Shown: positions 44,795-53,612 of the stretch, in pieces
Position numbering within the stretch: position 1 is the first letter of the stretch
Layout of the letters: each line of letters begins with the position of its first letter
NCBI RefSeq assembly: GCF_000741255.1
Contig: NZ_JGZB01000001.1
Span: forward strand, 161,629 to 225,628
Reading direction: 5' to 3'
Origin: Bifidobacterium magnum
Lineage (GTDB): Bacteria > Actinomycetota > Actinomycetes > Actinomycetales > Bifidobacteriaceae
DNA: 64,000 nt
Position numbers and translations under genes: made by a program
Notes under the pieces: model-generated
Databases searched by the model: none
What the model saw: the letters and a program-made list of their open reading frames with translations, nothing else
What the model was told of the DNA's origin: nothing

Positions 44795-45865
44795 ATGCCA
44801 ACGAACACGTACACAATCGCGGTCATCCCCGGCGACGGCATCGGCAAGGAAGTGACGCCGTGGGCACAGCGGGCGCTGGAACGCGCGGCCGAAGGGGTGG
44901 CCGAATTCACGTTCGAACCGTTCGATCTGGGAGCGGAACGCTATCTGCGCGACGGCGCGATCCTGCCCAAGGAAGATCTCGACCGCATCAAGACAACCGA
45001 CGCGATTTTGCTGGGAGCCGTGGGGGACCCGCGCATCAAGGCGGGCATTCTCGAACGCGGGCTGCTGCTCAAACTGCGCTTCGAGCTCGACCAATATGTT
45101 AATCTGCGTCCGTCCAAACTCTATGAAGGCGTCACCTCGCCGCTGCGCGATCCGGGCACGATCGACTTCGTGGTGGTGCGCGAAGGCACGGAAGGGCTGT
45201 ACTGCGGCTCGGGCGGATCAGTGCGCGTGGATACTCCGGAAGAAGTGGCCACCGAAGTCTCGATCAACACGGCCTATGGCGCCGAACGCGTGGTGCGATA
45301 CGCGTTCGAGCTGGCCAACAAGCGGCGCAAGCACGTCACGCTCGTACACAAGAAGAACGTGCTCGTGCATGCGGGCGACATGTGGCAGCGCATTGTGGAC
45401 CGCGTGGGCCGCGAATATCCGGACGTCACGCACGACTATTGCCACATTGACGCGGCTACGATCTATCTCGTGTCCGACCCGAGCCGTTTCGACGTGATCC
45501 TCACGGACAACCTGTTCGGCGACATCCTCACGGACGAAGCGGGCATGGTCGTGGGCGGCGTGGGCTATTCGGCGTCGGGATGCATCAACGCGTCGCGCGA
45601 ATATCCGTCCATGTTCGAGCCGATCCATGGATCCGCGCCCGACATTGCGGGCCAGGGCAAGGCGAATCCGACGGCGGCCATTTTGTCGGCGGCCATGCTG
45701 CTGCGGCATCTGGGATTCGAGGAGCAGGCGGACCGGCTGGACGCGGCTGTCGAAGCAGACATCGCCGAGCAAGGTTCGCTGGAACGCACGACGGACGAAA
45801 TCGGACAGGCCATTCTCGACCGGATCCGACGTTCCTTATTCGCACAATCTGCACGGCGGCTGTGA
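44795..45865 (+). CDS. leuB: 3-isopropylmalate dehydrogenase
   Basis: 356 residues. TIAVIPGDGIGKEVTPWA, substrate loop NLRPSKLYEGVTSPL, VVVREGTEGLYCG, the metal/cofactor site HIDAATIYLVSDPSRFDVIL with TDNLFGDILTDEA, and EPIHGSAPDIAGQGKANPTA. NAD-dependent oxidative decarboxylation in leucine synthesis. Shine-Dalgarno AGAAAGG upstream. No other leu gene adjoins it. Divergent from oligopeptidase B. Confidence 0.94.
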   Translation: MPTNTYTIAVIPGDGIGKEVTPWAQRALERAAEGVAEFTFEPFDLGAERYLRDGAILPKEDLDRIKTTDAILLGAVGDPRIKAGILERGLLLKLRFELDQYVNLRPSKLYEGVTSPLRDPGTIDFVVVREGTEGLYCGSGGSVRVDTPEEVATEVSINTAYGAERVVRYAFELANKRRKHVTLVHKKNVLVHAGDMWQRIVDRVGREYPDVTHDYCHIDAATIYLVSDPSRFDVILTDNLFGDILTDEAGMVVGGVGYSASGCINASREYPSMFEPIHGSAPDIAGQGKANPTAAILSAAMLLRHLGFEEQADRLDAAVEADIAEQGSLERTTDEIGQAILDRIRRSLFAQSARRL

Positions 45866-46000
45866 ATTGGCGCCACCTTTTCCGACAGCACATTCACGGA
45901 CCGCAATCCAACGATGCCGCTAGATTGATTCATGAGGGCGAAAGCCTGACCAATGAACGTTGAGCCGTTCTCGGACGGTTCATATGAAAAGAGGTACCTT

Positions 46001-46165
46001 ATGTGCAACTGCGATTGTGATTACGACGTAATCATGTCCGACGAGTCCGACGAGAACTACCTGCACTGCTCCAACGGTGTACAGTCCTACGCGGCTCCGT
46101 CTGCCGGCCCGTACATCGCCGCCACGCATGTGCCGAGCGAATTCGGCCCGACTTACGTCGCCTGA
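46001..46165 (+). CDS. Cys-rich 54-residue protein
   Basis: Starts MCNCDCDYDVIMSDESDEN, with four Cys in all, acidic, and a Gly/Pro/Ala-rich C-terminus. AAAGAGGT precedes ATG 46001 at a good distance; the frame is open to 45,953. The CxCxC start suggests metal binding or disulfide/RiPP chemistry, but no maturation gene is near and no family is recognised. It lies between leuB and the TM2 protein gene. Confidence 0.65.
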   Translation: MCNCDCDYDVIMSDESDENYLHCSNGVQSYAAPSAGPYIAATHVPSEFGPTYVA

Positions 46166-46351
46166 GCGTAGCTCAATCAAAATTTGAACAGAACTGGTGG
46201 GCGCCGGTACTTGTGCGGGTCCGGTTTCCACTAGGGACGTTAGGCGTCCACAAATGCGAACAATTTGGAAAAATGCTTGCATTTGCGGGCGCTTTTTAGT
46301 TGGCTGTCAATAGTCATATCGAGTAAATGAGCAGTGGAAAAGGGGACCGTT

Positions 46352-47284
46352 ATGACTGATCAGCGCAACAATAATGACGAATACTCGGCTATGGACGACG
46401 CAACGCGTCCCGTCGAACAGCATGCGAACGGATCGGAAGAACCGTCGTATCCGGAGCCGTCGTATCCTGACGCTTCCGGCACTTCCGGAACTGCCCCGAC
46501 TGGCAATTCCGACGCTTCCAGCATTTCCGGCGCTTCCGCGGCGGGTTCCTCTCCCGCGAATGCTTCGTCTGCAAATGCTTCGTCCGTAAATTCTTCATCT
46601 GCGCCGGCCGGTTCCGAGGAACCGTCTTATCCGCAGCCTGACGGATCGTCTTATCCGCAGTCGGATACGTCGTCTTACTCGCAGACCGGCTACAGCCAAT
46701 ATGCGCAGCCGGCGTACGGCGATTACCAGTCTTCTTATGCCGCGCCTTCGTATACGACCGACCAGACGTACGCGACAGGCCAGACGTACACGGCGCAGTA
46801 CCAGACCGCGGACGGTACGTATCAGAACGATCCGTACCAGAACTCCCAGAACGCCGCTTCCCAGACGGGCGCGCAGTCTTCCGGCCAGTACGCACAGTAT
46901 GCGCAGGACCAGTCGCAGAACGCCCAGCAATATCAGGGCGGCCAGCAGTATCAGAACACGCAGCAGTACCAGTACACGGGCTCCGACAACACGGCCTACG
47001 GATACCAGCAGTACAATCCGGTTCCGACGGGCTACATTCAGCGCAACAAATATGTGGCGGCCGCGCTTGGTCTGATTTTCGGTACGCTCGGTCTGCACAA
47101 TTTCTACCTGGGCAACACGGGCAAGGCCGTGGCTCAGTTGCTGATTACGGTGCTCGGCGCCGTAATTATTGTGGGCCCCATTGCATCGGCGATTTGGGCA
47201 CTTGTCGAGTCGATGATGATCCTGTGCTCGAATTACGGATCCAAGTGGCATCAGGACGCCCACGGACTGGAATTGAAGGACTGA
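46352..47284 (+). CDS. TM2-domain protein with Gln/Tyr/Ser-rich N-terminus
   Basis: 310 residues. About 220 residues of low-complexity Q/Y/S/P sequence (repeats of SYPQ, TYQN, QYQ) end in a TM2 domain: KYVAAALGLIFGTLGLHNFY with GNTGKAVAQLLI, two membrane helices, and a short C-tail. TM2 proteins are of unknown function in bacteria; the disordered part may mediate interactions. Start ATG 46352 behind AAAGGGG. A terminator follows. Confidence 0.85.
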   Translation: MTDQRNNNDEYSAMDDATRPVEQHANGSEEPSYPEPSYPDASGTSGTAPTGNSDASSISGASAAGSSPANASSANASSVNSSSAPAGSEEPSYPQPDGSSYPQSDTSSYSQTGYSQYAQPAYGDYQSSYAAPSYTTDQTYATGQTYTAQYQTADGTYQNDPYQNSQNAASQTGAQSSGQYAQYAQDQSQNAQQYQGGQQYQNTQQYQYTGSDNTAYGYQQYNPVPTGYIQRNKYVAAALGLIFGTLGLHNFYLGNTGKAVAQLLITVLGAVIIVGPIASAIWALVESMMILCSNYGSKWHQDAHGLELKD

Positions 47285-47411
47285 ATCGGCCGGCCCTCGG
47301 GTACAAATGAATATGTGAGGGATCAAGTGGTGCAACGTGGCATCCACGTGATAATAATTGAATACAGTTAAATTGTGTGTCGCAAACGCGCAACATAATT
47401 GAAGAAATAGG

Positions 47412-47453
47412 AATGCGTGAGCAGTCTCGTGGTAGATTGCTCACGCATTTTTA
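47412..47453 (+). terminator. Rho-independent terminator of the TM2 gene
   Basis: AATGCGTGAGCA (47,412) pairs with TGCTCACGCATT (47,438), then TTTATTT. Confidence 0.88.
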
Positions 47454-47513
47454 TTTGAGGTCTGTTTAGTGGCTGATTCGGTGGCTTATGTTGGTCAGTA
47501 TGGGCGCGAGTTT

Positions 47514-48014
47514 GCGTAAAAATTTGCGGTTTGCTGCTTAGTTACGTATATATACGCAGGCTGTTTGTTATTTGCAGTTTTCGACCGTTAAAATTTGTGG
47601 ATTGCTGCTTAGCCGCGTAAATATACGCAGTTAACGTCTTATCTGCATTTTTCGACCGTTAAAATCTGCAATTTCCTCGTTAGTTGCGTAAATATACGCG
47701 GATTACCCGTTAACTGCAGTTTTATTGCGTGAATATTTGCAAATAACGGCTTCGACTACAGTTTTTCACGTTAAAAACCGCAAATAACGTCTTAACCGCG
47801 CTTTTCATTCGCGTTCCGCGGCGTGTCTCGACTAAAAACCGCAACTAACTAGTAATCTGCAAAAATTCACGTGAATAATTGTCGTCTAACGAGTAAATTG
47901 CGTATTTTTACGCGGGTAAGAAGCAAACTGCGTATTTTCAGGCATAAGAAGCGCGGTTAAGAAGAAACCGGCGTATATTTACGCAACTAATTAGTAAATT
48001 GCAAATTTTTACGC
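47514..48014. repeat. phased mirror array of about fourteen degenerate near-palindromes (GCGTAAATATACGC)
   Basis: A 14-bp near-palindrome recurs at 47,514, 47,544, 47,585, 47,615, 47,656, 47,686, 47,727, 47,768, 47,829, 47,858-859, 47,900, 47,930, 47,971 and 48,001. Spacings alternate 30 and 41 bp (71-bp period), broken only at 47,727-47,829. Best copies: GCGTAAATATACGC (47,615 and 47,686), GCGTATATTTACGC (47,971). The 16-bp spacers are similar: GGTTTGCTGCTTAGTT after the first copy; on the right, copies have the reverse-complement form (AGTTTGCTTCTTACCC between 47,900 and 47,930). The right half thus mirrors the left around about 47,800. No ORF. It lies between the TM2 terminator and lplA. 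Confidence 0.85.
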
Positions 48015-48051
48015 AACAAACGTGCAGATAACCCGTGAAGTGCGGCTCAAT

Positions 48052-48057
48052 TATGAT
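48052..48057 (+). promoter_or_regulatory. -10-like hexamer for leaderless lplA
   Basis: TATGAT followed by 6 nt and ATG 48064, with no Shine-Dalgarno; spacing fits a transcript starting at the A of the ATG. The -35 is weak. Confidence 0.4.
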
Positions 48058-48063
48058 TGCAGC

Positions 48064-49323
48064 ATGCAGTCGAGCACGAAATATGAAGAACAGCCGGTCG
48101 AGGGCGAAAGGCACGGCAACGGTGGGATGGTCGAAGCGAAGATGCCGGGCGGAAAATTCGTGCGGCTGGCGCTTGACGGGAACGGCCAGATCCATATGGA
48201 TGGCGACTTTTTTATTGAGGATCGTGGAAATGAGCCGGTCCGCAATATTGAGCGGCTGTTAAGTGCGCTGGTGCCTAGGGGTGTGGAGGATACCGCAACC
48301 GCCGCCGGATCCGTGAAAACCGTGTCAATGGGAAGCAGACCTAGAGAAAGCGGATCAATAGAAACCGGATCCATGAAAACCGGATCTAAAGAGACAATGG
48401 AAGATATGACGCCCGCGGCGATGTTCGGGGCGGCGGCGAGCGCCATCGACGCGGACATGCGCGCGATCAGCGGCGTGACGACGGGTCTGGTCGCGCAGTC
48501 GTTCGTGCGGCTCGTCTATCAATATTTCGGGCGTCTGTTGGAAAGCGCGGAAGAACGGGCGCAGCTCGATCGCGCGTACCGGTCGTGGGTTGACGAAACC
48601 GAGTTTGACGATACGGTCAGCGAGTCAGAGGCGCTTGATTTTTGGCGGAATTTGGCGCCGCAATTGCGGATCGTGCGCGACGTGCCGCGAAGTCCGCAAG
48701 AGCAAATGCAAATCGAGTCCGCATGGTCCGGCGAGGTTGCGTCGGGGAAGCGGCCGCCGACCTTGCGCGTGTGGGACTGGGCGTCGCGCGCGGTAGTACT
48801 CGGCAAATTCCAGCGCGAACAGAGGGAAGTCAACGAATCTGCGGCACGCAAACTGGGGTTCGATATAGTGCGGCGCGAGACGGGCGGCGGCGCGATGATC
48901 GTCGTTCCGGAAGACACGATCACGGTTTCGCTGTACATGCCGCTCGACTTGACAGACGGAAAATCGGTGGCGCAAATGTTCCAGCTGTGCGACTACTGGC
49001 TCGTAGAGGCATTACGGAACGCCGGAATTCCGGCACGCTTCGCGGGACTCAACGATATTGCGGGGCCCAACGGCAAATTCGGCGGCTCGGCGCAGCGTAT
49101 CTATAAGAAAAGCGGCGCTCGCGGATGTCTATTGCATCACACGACGCTCGCGTACGACATGCGGCCGGAACTGTTGGCGACAGTACTGAACACGAGTCCC
49201 GTAAAGCTTTCCGACAAGGGCGTGGCGTCCGCGAAAAAACGCGTGGATCCGCTGCGCAACTACACCGATTTGAGCCGGACGGAACTGGTCGACGTGTCGG
49301 TCGACTGGGTGGCGGGCATGTAG
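48064..49323 (+). CDS. lipoate-protein ligase with the accessory domain at the N-terminus
   Basis: 419 residues. Residues 20-70 (EAKMPGGKFVRLALDGNGQI, GDFF) and about 115-160 (MRAISGVTT) match the LplA C-terminal/accessory domain. The catalytic domain follows: RRETGGGAMIVVPEDTITVS (270-289), NGKFGGSAQRIYKKS with active-site Lys338, and HHTTLAYDM. The usual order is catalytic-accessory, so domains are swapped. A Ser/Thr/Gly-rich linker (about 80-112) with a GSMKTGS-type repeat separates them. It probably loads lipoate on GcvH, the only lipoyl protein seen. Start ATG 48064 rather than GTG 48022, because of TATGAT 6 nt upstream. Confidence 0.85.
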   Translation: MQSSTKYEEQPVEGERHGNGGMVEAKMPGGKFVRLALDGNGQIHMDGDFFIEDRGNEPVRNIERLLSALVPRGVEDTATAAGSVKTVSMGSRPRESGSIETGSMKTGSKETMEDMTPAAMFGAAASAIDADMRAISGVTTGLVAQSFVRLVYQYFGRLLESAEERAQLDRAYRSWVDETEFDDTVSESEALDFWRNLAPQLRIVRDVPRSPQEQMQIESAWSGEVASGKRPPTLRVWDWASRAVVLGKFQREQREVNESAARKLGFDIVRRETGGGAMIVVPEDTITVSLYMPLDLTDGKSVAQMFQLCDYWLVEALRNAGIPARFAGLNDIAGPNGKFGGSAQRIYKKSGARGCLLHHTTLAYDMRPELLATVLNTSPVKLSDKGVASAKKRVDPLRNYTDLSRTELVDVSVDWVAGM

Positions 49324-49359
49324 AATCGGAATACTAGCGTCTATGGGAAGAGGTGGCTT

Positions 49360-50082
49360 GTGGCAATTGCGCGTTTGGCTGTGCAAAAGGAGTCGGATCG
49401 GGAAGCGTTGCTCAATACGGCGCTGTTCAAGCAGGTCACGCCGCAACAAGCCCAGGAACTCATGCCATACATGGAAAGCGTGTCCGTGCGCAAAGGCGAG
49501 GCCATTTTCCATGAAGGGGACACGGATCACCGCCTTTATGTGATTGCGAACGGCATGGTCAAGTTGACGCGCGTGGCGGAGGACAAACGTGTGCGACTGC
49601 TGAGCATTCAGGCGCGCGGCGAGATTTTGGGCGAGATTCCCGTGTTCGATCCCGAAGGCGGCCCGCGAACGGCCAACGCGATCGCGATGGTGAACAATAC
49701 GCGCGTGGTCTGGCTTGACAATGACACGATTTATGCGTGGCTCAACCGTTATCCGGGTATCGCCGTGGACATGATGCAGGTGCTCGCGCACCGTATGCGC
49801 GAGAATTACGAGCGCATCTCCGACCTCGTATTCATGGATGTGCCGGGACGATTGGCGAAAACGCTGCTTGATTTGGCGAGCCGCTTCGGCCAGCCGATCG
49901 AGGACGGCCTCAAAGTGCCGCACGACTTGACGCAGGAAGAGATGGCGCAGCTCGTGGGCGCGTCCCGTGAAACGGTAAACAAGGCGCTTATGGACTTCGT
50001 AAACCGCGGGTGGATCGCGCGCGAAGGCCGCACGATCATCATTTACCAGCCGGGCGCGCTGATTCGCCGCTCGCATATGTAA
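49360..50082 (+). CDS. Crp/Fnr-family transcriptional regulator
   Basis: 240 residues. Cyclic-nucleotide-type beta-roll with GEILGEIPVFDPEGGPRTAN, then a dimer helix and a C-terminal winged helix LTQEEMAQLVGASRETVNKA. Most like the actinobacterial GlxR/Crp group that reads cAMP. Start GTG 49360 behind GAAGAGGTGG. Terminator follows. Targets are unknown. Confidence 0.92.
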   Translation: MAIARLAVQKESDREALLNTALFKQVTPQQAQELMPYMESVSVRKGEAIFHEGDTDHRLYVIANGMVKLTRVAEDKRVRLLSIQARGEILGEIPVFDPEGGPRTANAIAMVNNTRVVWLDNDTIYAWLNRYPGIAVDMMQVLAHRMRENYERISDLVFMDVPGRLAKTLLDLASRFGQPIEDGLKVPHDLTQEEMAQLVGASRETVNKALMDFVNRGWIAREGRTIIIYQPGALIRRSHM

Positions 50083-50092
50083 GAACGTGCAA

Positions 50093-50125
50093 CACAAGGC
50101 CGGCGCTGACCGGCCCTTTTGTTGT
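50093..50125 (+). terminator. terminator of the Crp gene
   Basis: AAGGCCGG, loop CGCTGA, CCGGCC followed by CTTTTGTTGT. Confidence 0.8.
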
Positions 50126-50264
50126 GGCCAAACGTAAAAAGTGCAACAAAAGGCGAGTACATTACCGCCTTTTGTGACGTCGTACACGGATTCGCCCAAA
50201 TCTTTGCGAATTTTTTACAGTATGTTCAGGGACATAGTAGGCCTTTCGCTTTAGAATAAATCCC

Positions 50265-52448
50265 ATGCCCAAGAACACATCCAAGAAGAAGACGTTGAGC
50301 GGACGCCGCATTGTGGCGTTGCTGCTCGCTTTTATTACTTTATGCGTTGCTGGTGGCGCGGTCACCAGCCTGCTGTTCCTTCCTGCGGTGCTCGGCGCGA
50401 ACTCCGTAGTCAAGGCAGTTTCGCCGTCTCTGGAAGTGGAAGGCATTGATTTCGACGTCACGTCGTTGCCGCAAAAGTCGACGATGTACGCCAACGACGG
50501 CAAAACCGTCATTGCGGAATTTTATGCGCAGAACCGCGAGGTGGTTCCGCTCAAGCAGATTTCCACGGCCATGCAGCAAGCGGTGGTGGCTCGAGAAGAC
50601 AAGCGCTTCTTTGAACATGCCGGCGTGGACGTTCAGGGCGTGATGCGCGCATTCGTGCAAACCTATGTTCGCTCGGGCGGCGACCAGCAGGGCGGATCAT
50701 CCTTGACCCAGCAGTATGTGAAGAACGTGCTGGCCACTCAGGCGCGCGAATCGGGGGATCCGATCGCCGAGTACCAGGCCACGGAAGACACCGTTGCGCG
50801 CAAGCTGCGCGAGATGCTTATCGCGGAACAGTTGGAAAAGAAGTACACGAAGCCGGAAATTTTGCAGGGCTATCTCAACATCGCCCAGTTCGGCAACAAC
50901 AGCCTGTACGGCGTGCAGGCCGCCGCGGAACGCTACTTCAACACCACGGCCGACAAGCTCACGCCGATCCAGGCCGCCACAATCGCCGCCATCACGAAGA
51001 ATCCGGCGAAGTACGATCCGTCGATTCCGGCCAACCAGCCCGAATCCCAGCGCCAGCGCGACATTGTGCTCAAGCTCATGAACCAGCAGGGTTACATTGA
51101 CAAGGCCGAGTATGAGAAGGACATCGCCACGCCGCTTGTGGATACGCTTGATGTTCAGGACGTGTCCCACGGCTGCATGGCCGCGTCGTACGACGCCGGC
51201 TTCTTCTGCGATTTCGTGGTCCACAAGATCGAGAACTCGTCCGAGTTCGGCAAGACGGCCGCAGACCGCGAAAAGCTGCTGCAGGAGGGCGGCCTGAAGA
51301 TCGTCACTACGCTCGACATTGACGCGAACACGGAAATGATGGCGCAGGCCAACAAGACGATTCCGGCCAACGATCCTTCGGGCATGGAAATCGCCATCGC
51401 ATCCGTCAAGCCCGGCACGGGCGAAGTGCTCGGCTTCGGCCTCAACCGCCAGTACGACACGACGGAAGCCGCGAACACCGACCAGACGAAGTCCGCCATG
51501 AACTACGCCGTGGACCAGGTGGACGGCGGCGGCCGCGGATTCCCGATCGGCTCCTCGTGGAAGCCGATCAACTTGATCGCATGGATGCAAGCCGGCCACT
51601 CGATTACCGAGCCGCTCGTAACGACCACCTACTACCAGACGAGCCTGTTCAGCTGCAAGGGCTACACGGGCGGCACCGACATGTGGCACGTGACGAACGC
51701 GCTCACGAACGGCACCGTTTCCCCGGAAAGCCCGCTCGACGGTCTGGCCCGTTCGCACAACACGACGATGGCCGCCATCGGCGCCAAGATCGGCTTGTGC
51801 GCAGTGGCCGACGCCGCCAAGCAGGTGGGCTACCACAACGCGATCGAAGGCCAGGAGGACGTGTACAGCTCGATCTCCATGCACCCGTCGCTGCTCATCG
51901 GCGGTACGGCGTCCGTGTCCCCGCTGACGATGGCGAACGTGTTCGCCACCTACGCGGCCAACGGCATTGAATGCACGCCGATCGCGATCAAGTCCGTCAC
52001 CGACACCGACGGCAAGTCGCTGCAGGTGCCGTCCGCCAACTGCCACCAGGCCGTGGACAAGGACATCATCCAGACGCTTGCGTACGCGATGAACCAGGGC
52101 GTGGTCCGTCCGGACGGCGCCGCCACTATGGCGCAGCTCGCCAACGGCCGCAAGTCGTTCGCGAAAACCGGTACGAATGAGGATACGTATTTGACGACGG
52201 GTTCGTTCATTCCGAACCAGATCGCCACGTACGTACTCGTCGGCGACGTGCAGGACCCGATGAATCATCGTGTGGCCAACATTGCGATCAACGGCCAGTA
52301 CCATTCCTATTGGGATGGCGGTACGATCGCCGCGCCGGCCGCGCGCGACTTCCTCAATACGTACGCGGAGAAGAAGAATCTGCCGATAGATAATAATTAC
52401 GGCACGCCCGTCGCCAAATATATGGGCGGCAATGTGCCGAAGAGCTGA
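50265..52448 (+). CDS. class A penicillin-binding protein (transglycosylase-transpeptidase)
   Basis: 727 residues. N-terminal membrane helix (IVALLLAFITLCVAGGAV), GT51 glycosyltransferase with AREDKRFFEHAGVD, GGSSLTQQYVKNVL and LNIAQFGNNSLYGVQAAAER; transpeptidase with GSSWKPINL (SxxK), RSHNTTM (SxN) and FAKTGTNE (KTG). Builds peptidoglycan strands and cross-links them at the outer face of the membrane. ATG 50265; Shine-Dalgarno weak. A strong terminator follows. Confidence 0.95.
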   Translation: MPKNTSKKKTLSGRRIVALLLAFITLCVAGGAVTSLLFLPAVLGANSVVKAVSPSLEVEGIDFDVTSLPQKSTMYANDGKTVIAEFYAQNREVVPLKQISTAMQQAVVAREDKRFFEHAGVDVQGVMRAFVQTYVRSGGDQQGGSSLTQQYVKNVLATQARESGDPIAEYQATEDTVARKLREMLIAEQLEKKYTKPEILQGYLNIAQFGNNSLYGVQAAAERYFNTTADKLTPIQAATIAAITKNPAKYDPSIPANQPESQRQRDIVLKLMNQQGYIDKAEYEKDIATPLVDTLDVQDVSHGCMAASYDAGFFCDFVVHKIENSSEFGKTAADREKLLQEGGLKIVTTLDIDANTEMMAQANKTIPANDPSGMEIAIASVKPGTGEVLGFGLNRQYDTTEAANTDQTKSAMNYAVDQVDGGGRGFPIGSSWKPINLIAWMQAGHSITEPLVTTTYYQTSLFSCKGYTGGTDMWHVTNALTNGTVSPESPLDGLARSHNTTMAAIGAKIGLCAVADAAKQVGYHNAIEGQEDVYSSISMHPSLLIGGTASVSPLTMANVFATYAANGIECTPIAIKSVTDTDGKSLQVPSANCHQAVDKDIIQTLAYAMNQGVVRPDGAATMAQLANGRKSFAKTGTNEDTYLTTGSFIPNQIATYVLVGDVQDPMNHRVANIAINGQYHSYWDGGTIAAPAARDFLNTYAEKKNLPIDNNYGTPVAKYMGGNVPKS

Positions 52449-52465
52449 CGCTGACAGCATAAGAT

Positions 52466-52494
52466 AAAAGGCGGGGGAGACCCCGCCTTTTTTG
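52466..52494 (+). terminator. terminator of the PBP gene
   Basis: AAAAGGCGGGG, GAGA, CCCCGCCTTTTTT. Confidence 0.9.
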
Positions 52495-52684
52495 TTGGGT
52501 GTGGAGAAAAGTGCGACGGCAGATGCAACGGTGTTGCTTTTTTGTTGCGGTTTCCTGAATATAGGAACGGCAAAAGGGCTGATATATGGCCGTTTTATGT
52601 CACATGTACCCGTTTCGCTGTGAGAAAGTGAGCGAGAATTGTGAACTTTAGGCATGTCGCTTTCCAAATCGAACAGATTTGTGC

Positions 52685-52690
52685 GATAAT
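52685..52690 (+). promoter_or_regulatory. -10 element of the leaderless DeoR gene
   Basis: GATAAT, 6 nt, then ATG 52697; no Shine-Dalgarno. A -35-like TTCCAA lies 17 bp further upstream. Confidence 0.45.
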
Positions 52691-52696
52691 GTTCAT

Positions 52697-53500
52697 ATGA
52701 TTTCATCACAACGTCAACATCTCATCGTGAGCAGGCTGCGCGCTCGCGGTGCAGTGCGCATTACCGCGCTGTCGAAGGAGCTGGGTGTGTCAGCGATGAC
52801 CATCCGCCGCGACATCGCGGAGTTGGCCGATAAAGGGCTGTTGAAGCGCGTTCATGGTGGTGCGGTCTCGACGAGCACATTGTTGAGCGAACCGCTGTTT
52901 TCGGTGAAGTCGCAGATGGACATCGGCCTCAAGGACGCCATTGCCCAGGAAGCCGTAAAGCTTGTTTCTCCCGGTGACGTGATCGCCATTGGCGGCGGCA
53001 CCACGGCCTACGTATTCGCCCAGCACTTGCTGGAATCGCAGCAGTCGAGCGGCATCACGATCCTGACCAACTCCATTCCCGTTGCCGAACTCGTGCAGGC
53101 GCTCGAATCCAAGGATGTGGAAGTCATCGTGACGGGCGGCGTCATCACGCGCTCCAATTCGCTGGTCGGCCCGATCGCGGACAAGGTGATCGCCTCACTG
53201 CGTGTGAACACGGTCTTCCTCGGTACGCACTCGGTGTCGGTGCCGCGCGGATTCCTCATGCCGAATTCGCTGGAAGCCGCGACGGACATGGCCATGATGG
53301 ACATCGCCGACCGCACGATCATCCTGACCGACCACACGAAGTGGAGCAGCACGTCGCTGTCGCTGTTCGCCAAGTTCGAGCAGGTCGACACGGTGATCAC
53401 GGACGACGAACTTGATCCGGACTCCATCATGAAGACGCGCGACCTCGTCAAGGAACTGATTCTCGCGCATCCGGCGGAACCGGAAAAACTCGAAGCGTAA
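52697..53500 (+). CDS. DeoR-family regulator of the galactose genes
   Basis: 267 residues. N-terminal DeoR helix-turn-helix (VRITALSKELGVSAMTIRRD, HGGAVSTS) and the sugar-phosphate sensor domain (PGDVIAIGGGTTAYVFAQHL, ILTNSIPVAELVQAL, ITDDELDPDS). It is followed by galT and galK, so it probably controls them in response to a phosphorylated sugar. T-rich repeats between it and galT may be its operators. Start ATG 52697. Confidence 0.9.
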   Translation: MISSQRQHLIVSRLRARGAVRITALSKELGVSAMTIRRDIAELADKGLLKRVHGGAVSTSTLLSEPLFSVKSQMDIGLKDAIAQEAVKLVSPGDVIAIGGGTTAYVFAQHLLESQQSSGITILTNSIPVAELVQALESKDVEVIVTGGVITRSNSLVGPIADKVIASLRVNTVFLGTHSVSVPRGFLMPNSLEAATDMAMMDIADRTIILTDHTKWSSTSLSLFAKFEQVDTVITDDELDPDSIMKTRDLVKELILAHPAEPEKLEA

Positions 53501-53612
53501 ATGAAGTCGGTTGCCGGTCGCCGCTGACCCACGACCGACTCGCGCCCCGAAAAATTTGATGTGTTACGCCTGTAGGGACACCGTGGTCTTTTTTTCACAG
53601 TCGAACTCACAT

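Noticed and set aside
47514..48014. CRISPR array
   Set aside because: Units are only 14 bp and degenerate, spacers are related rather than unique, orientation flips in the middle, and no cas gene is near.
47514..48014. Replication origin
   Set aside because: No DnaA-box cluster (TTATCCACA) and no dnaA/dnaN/rpmH neighbours.
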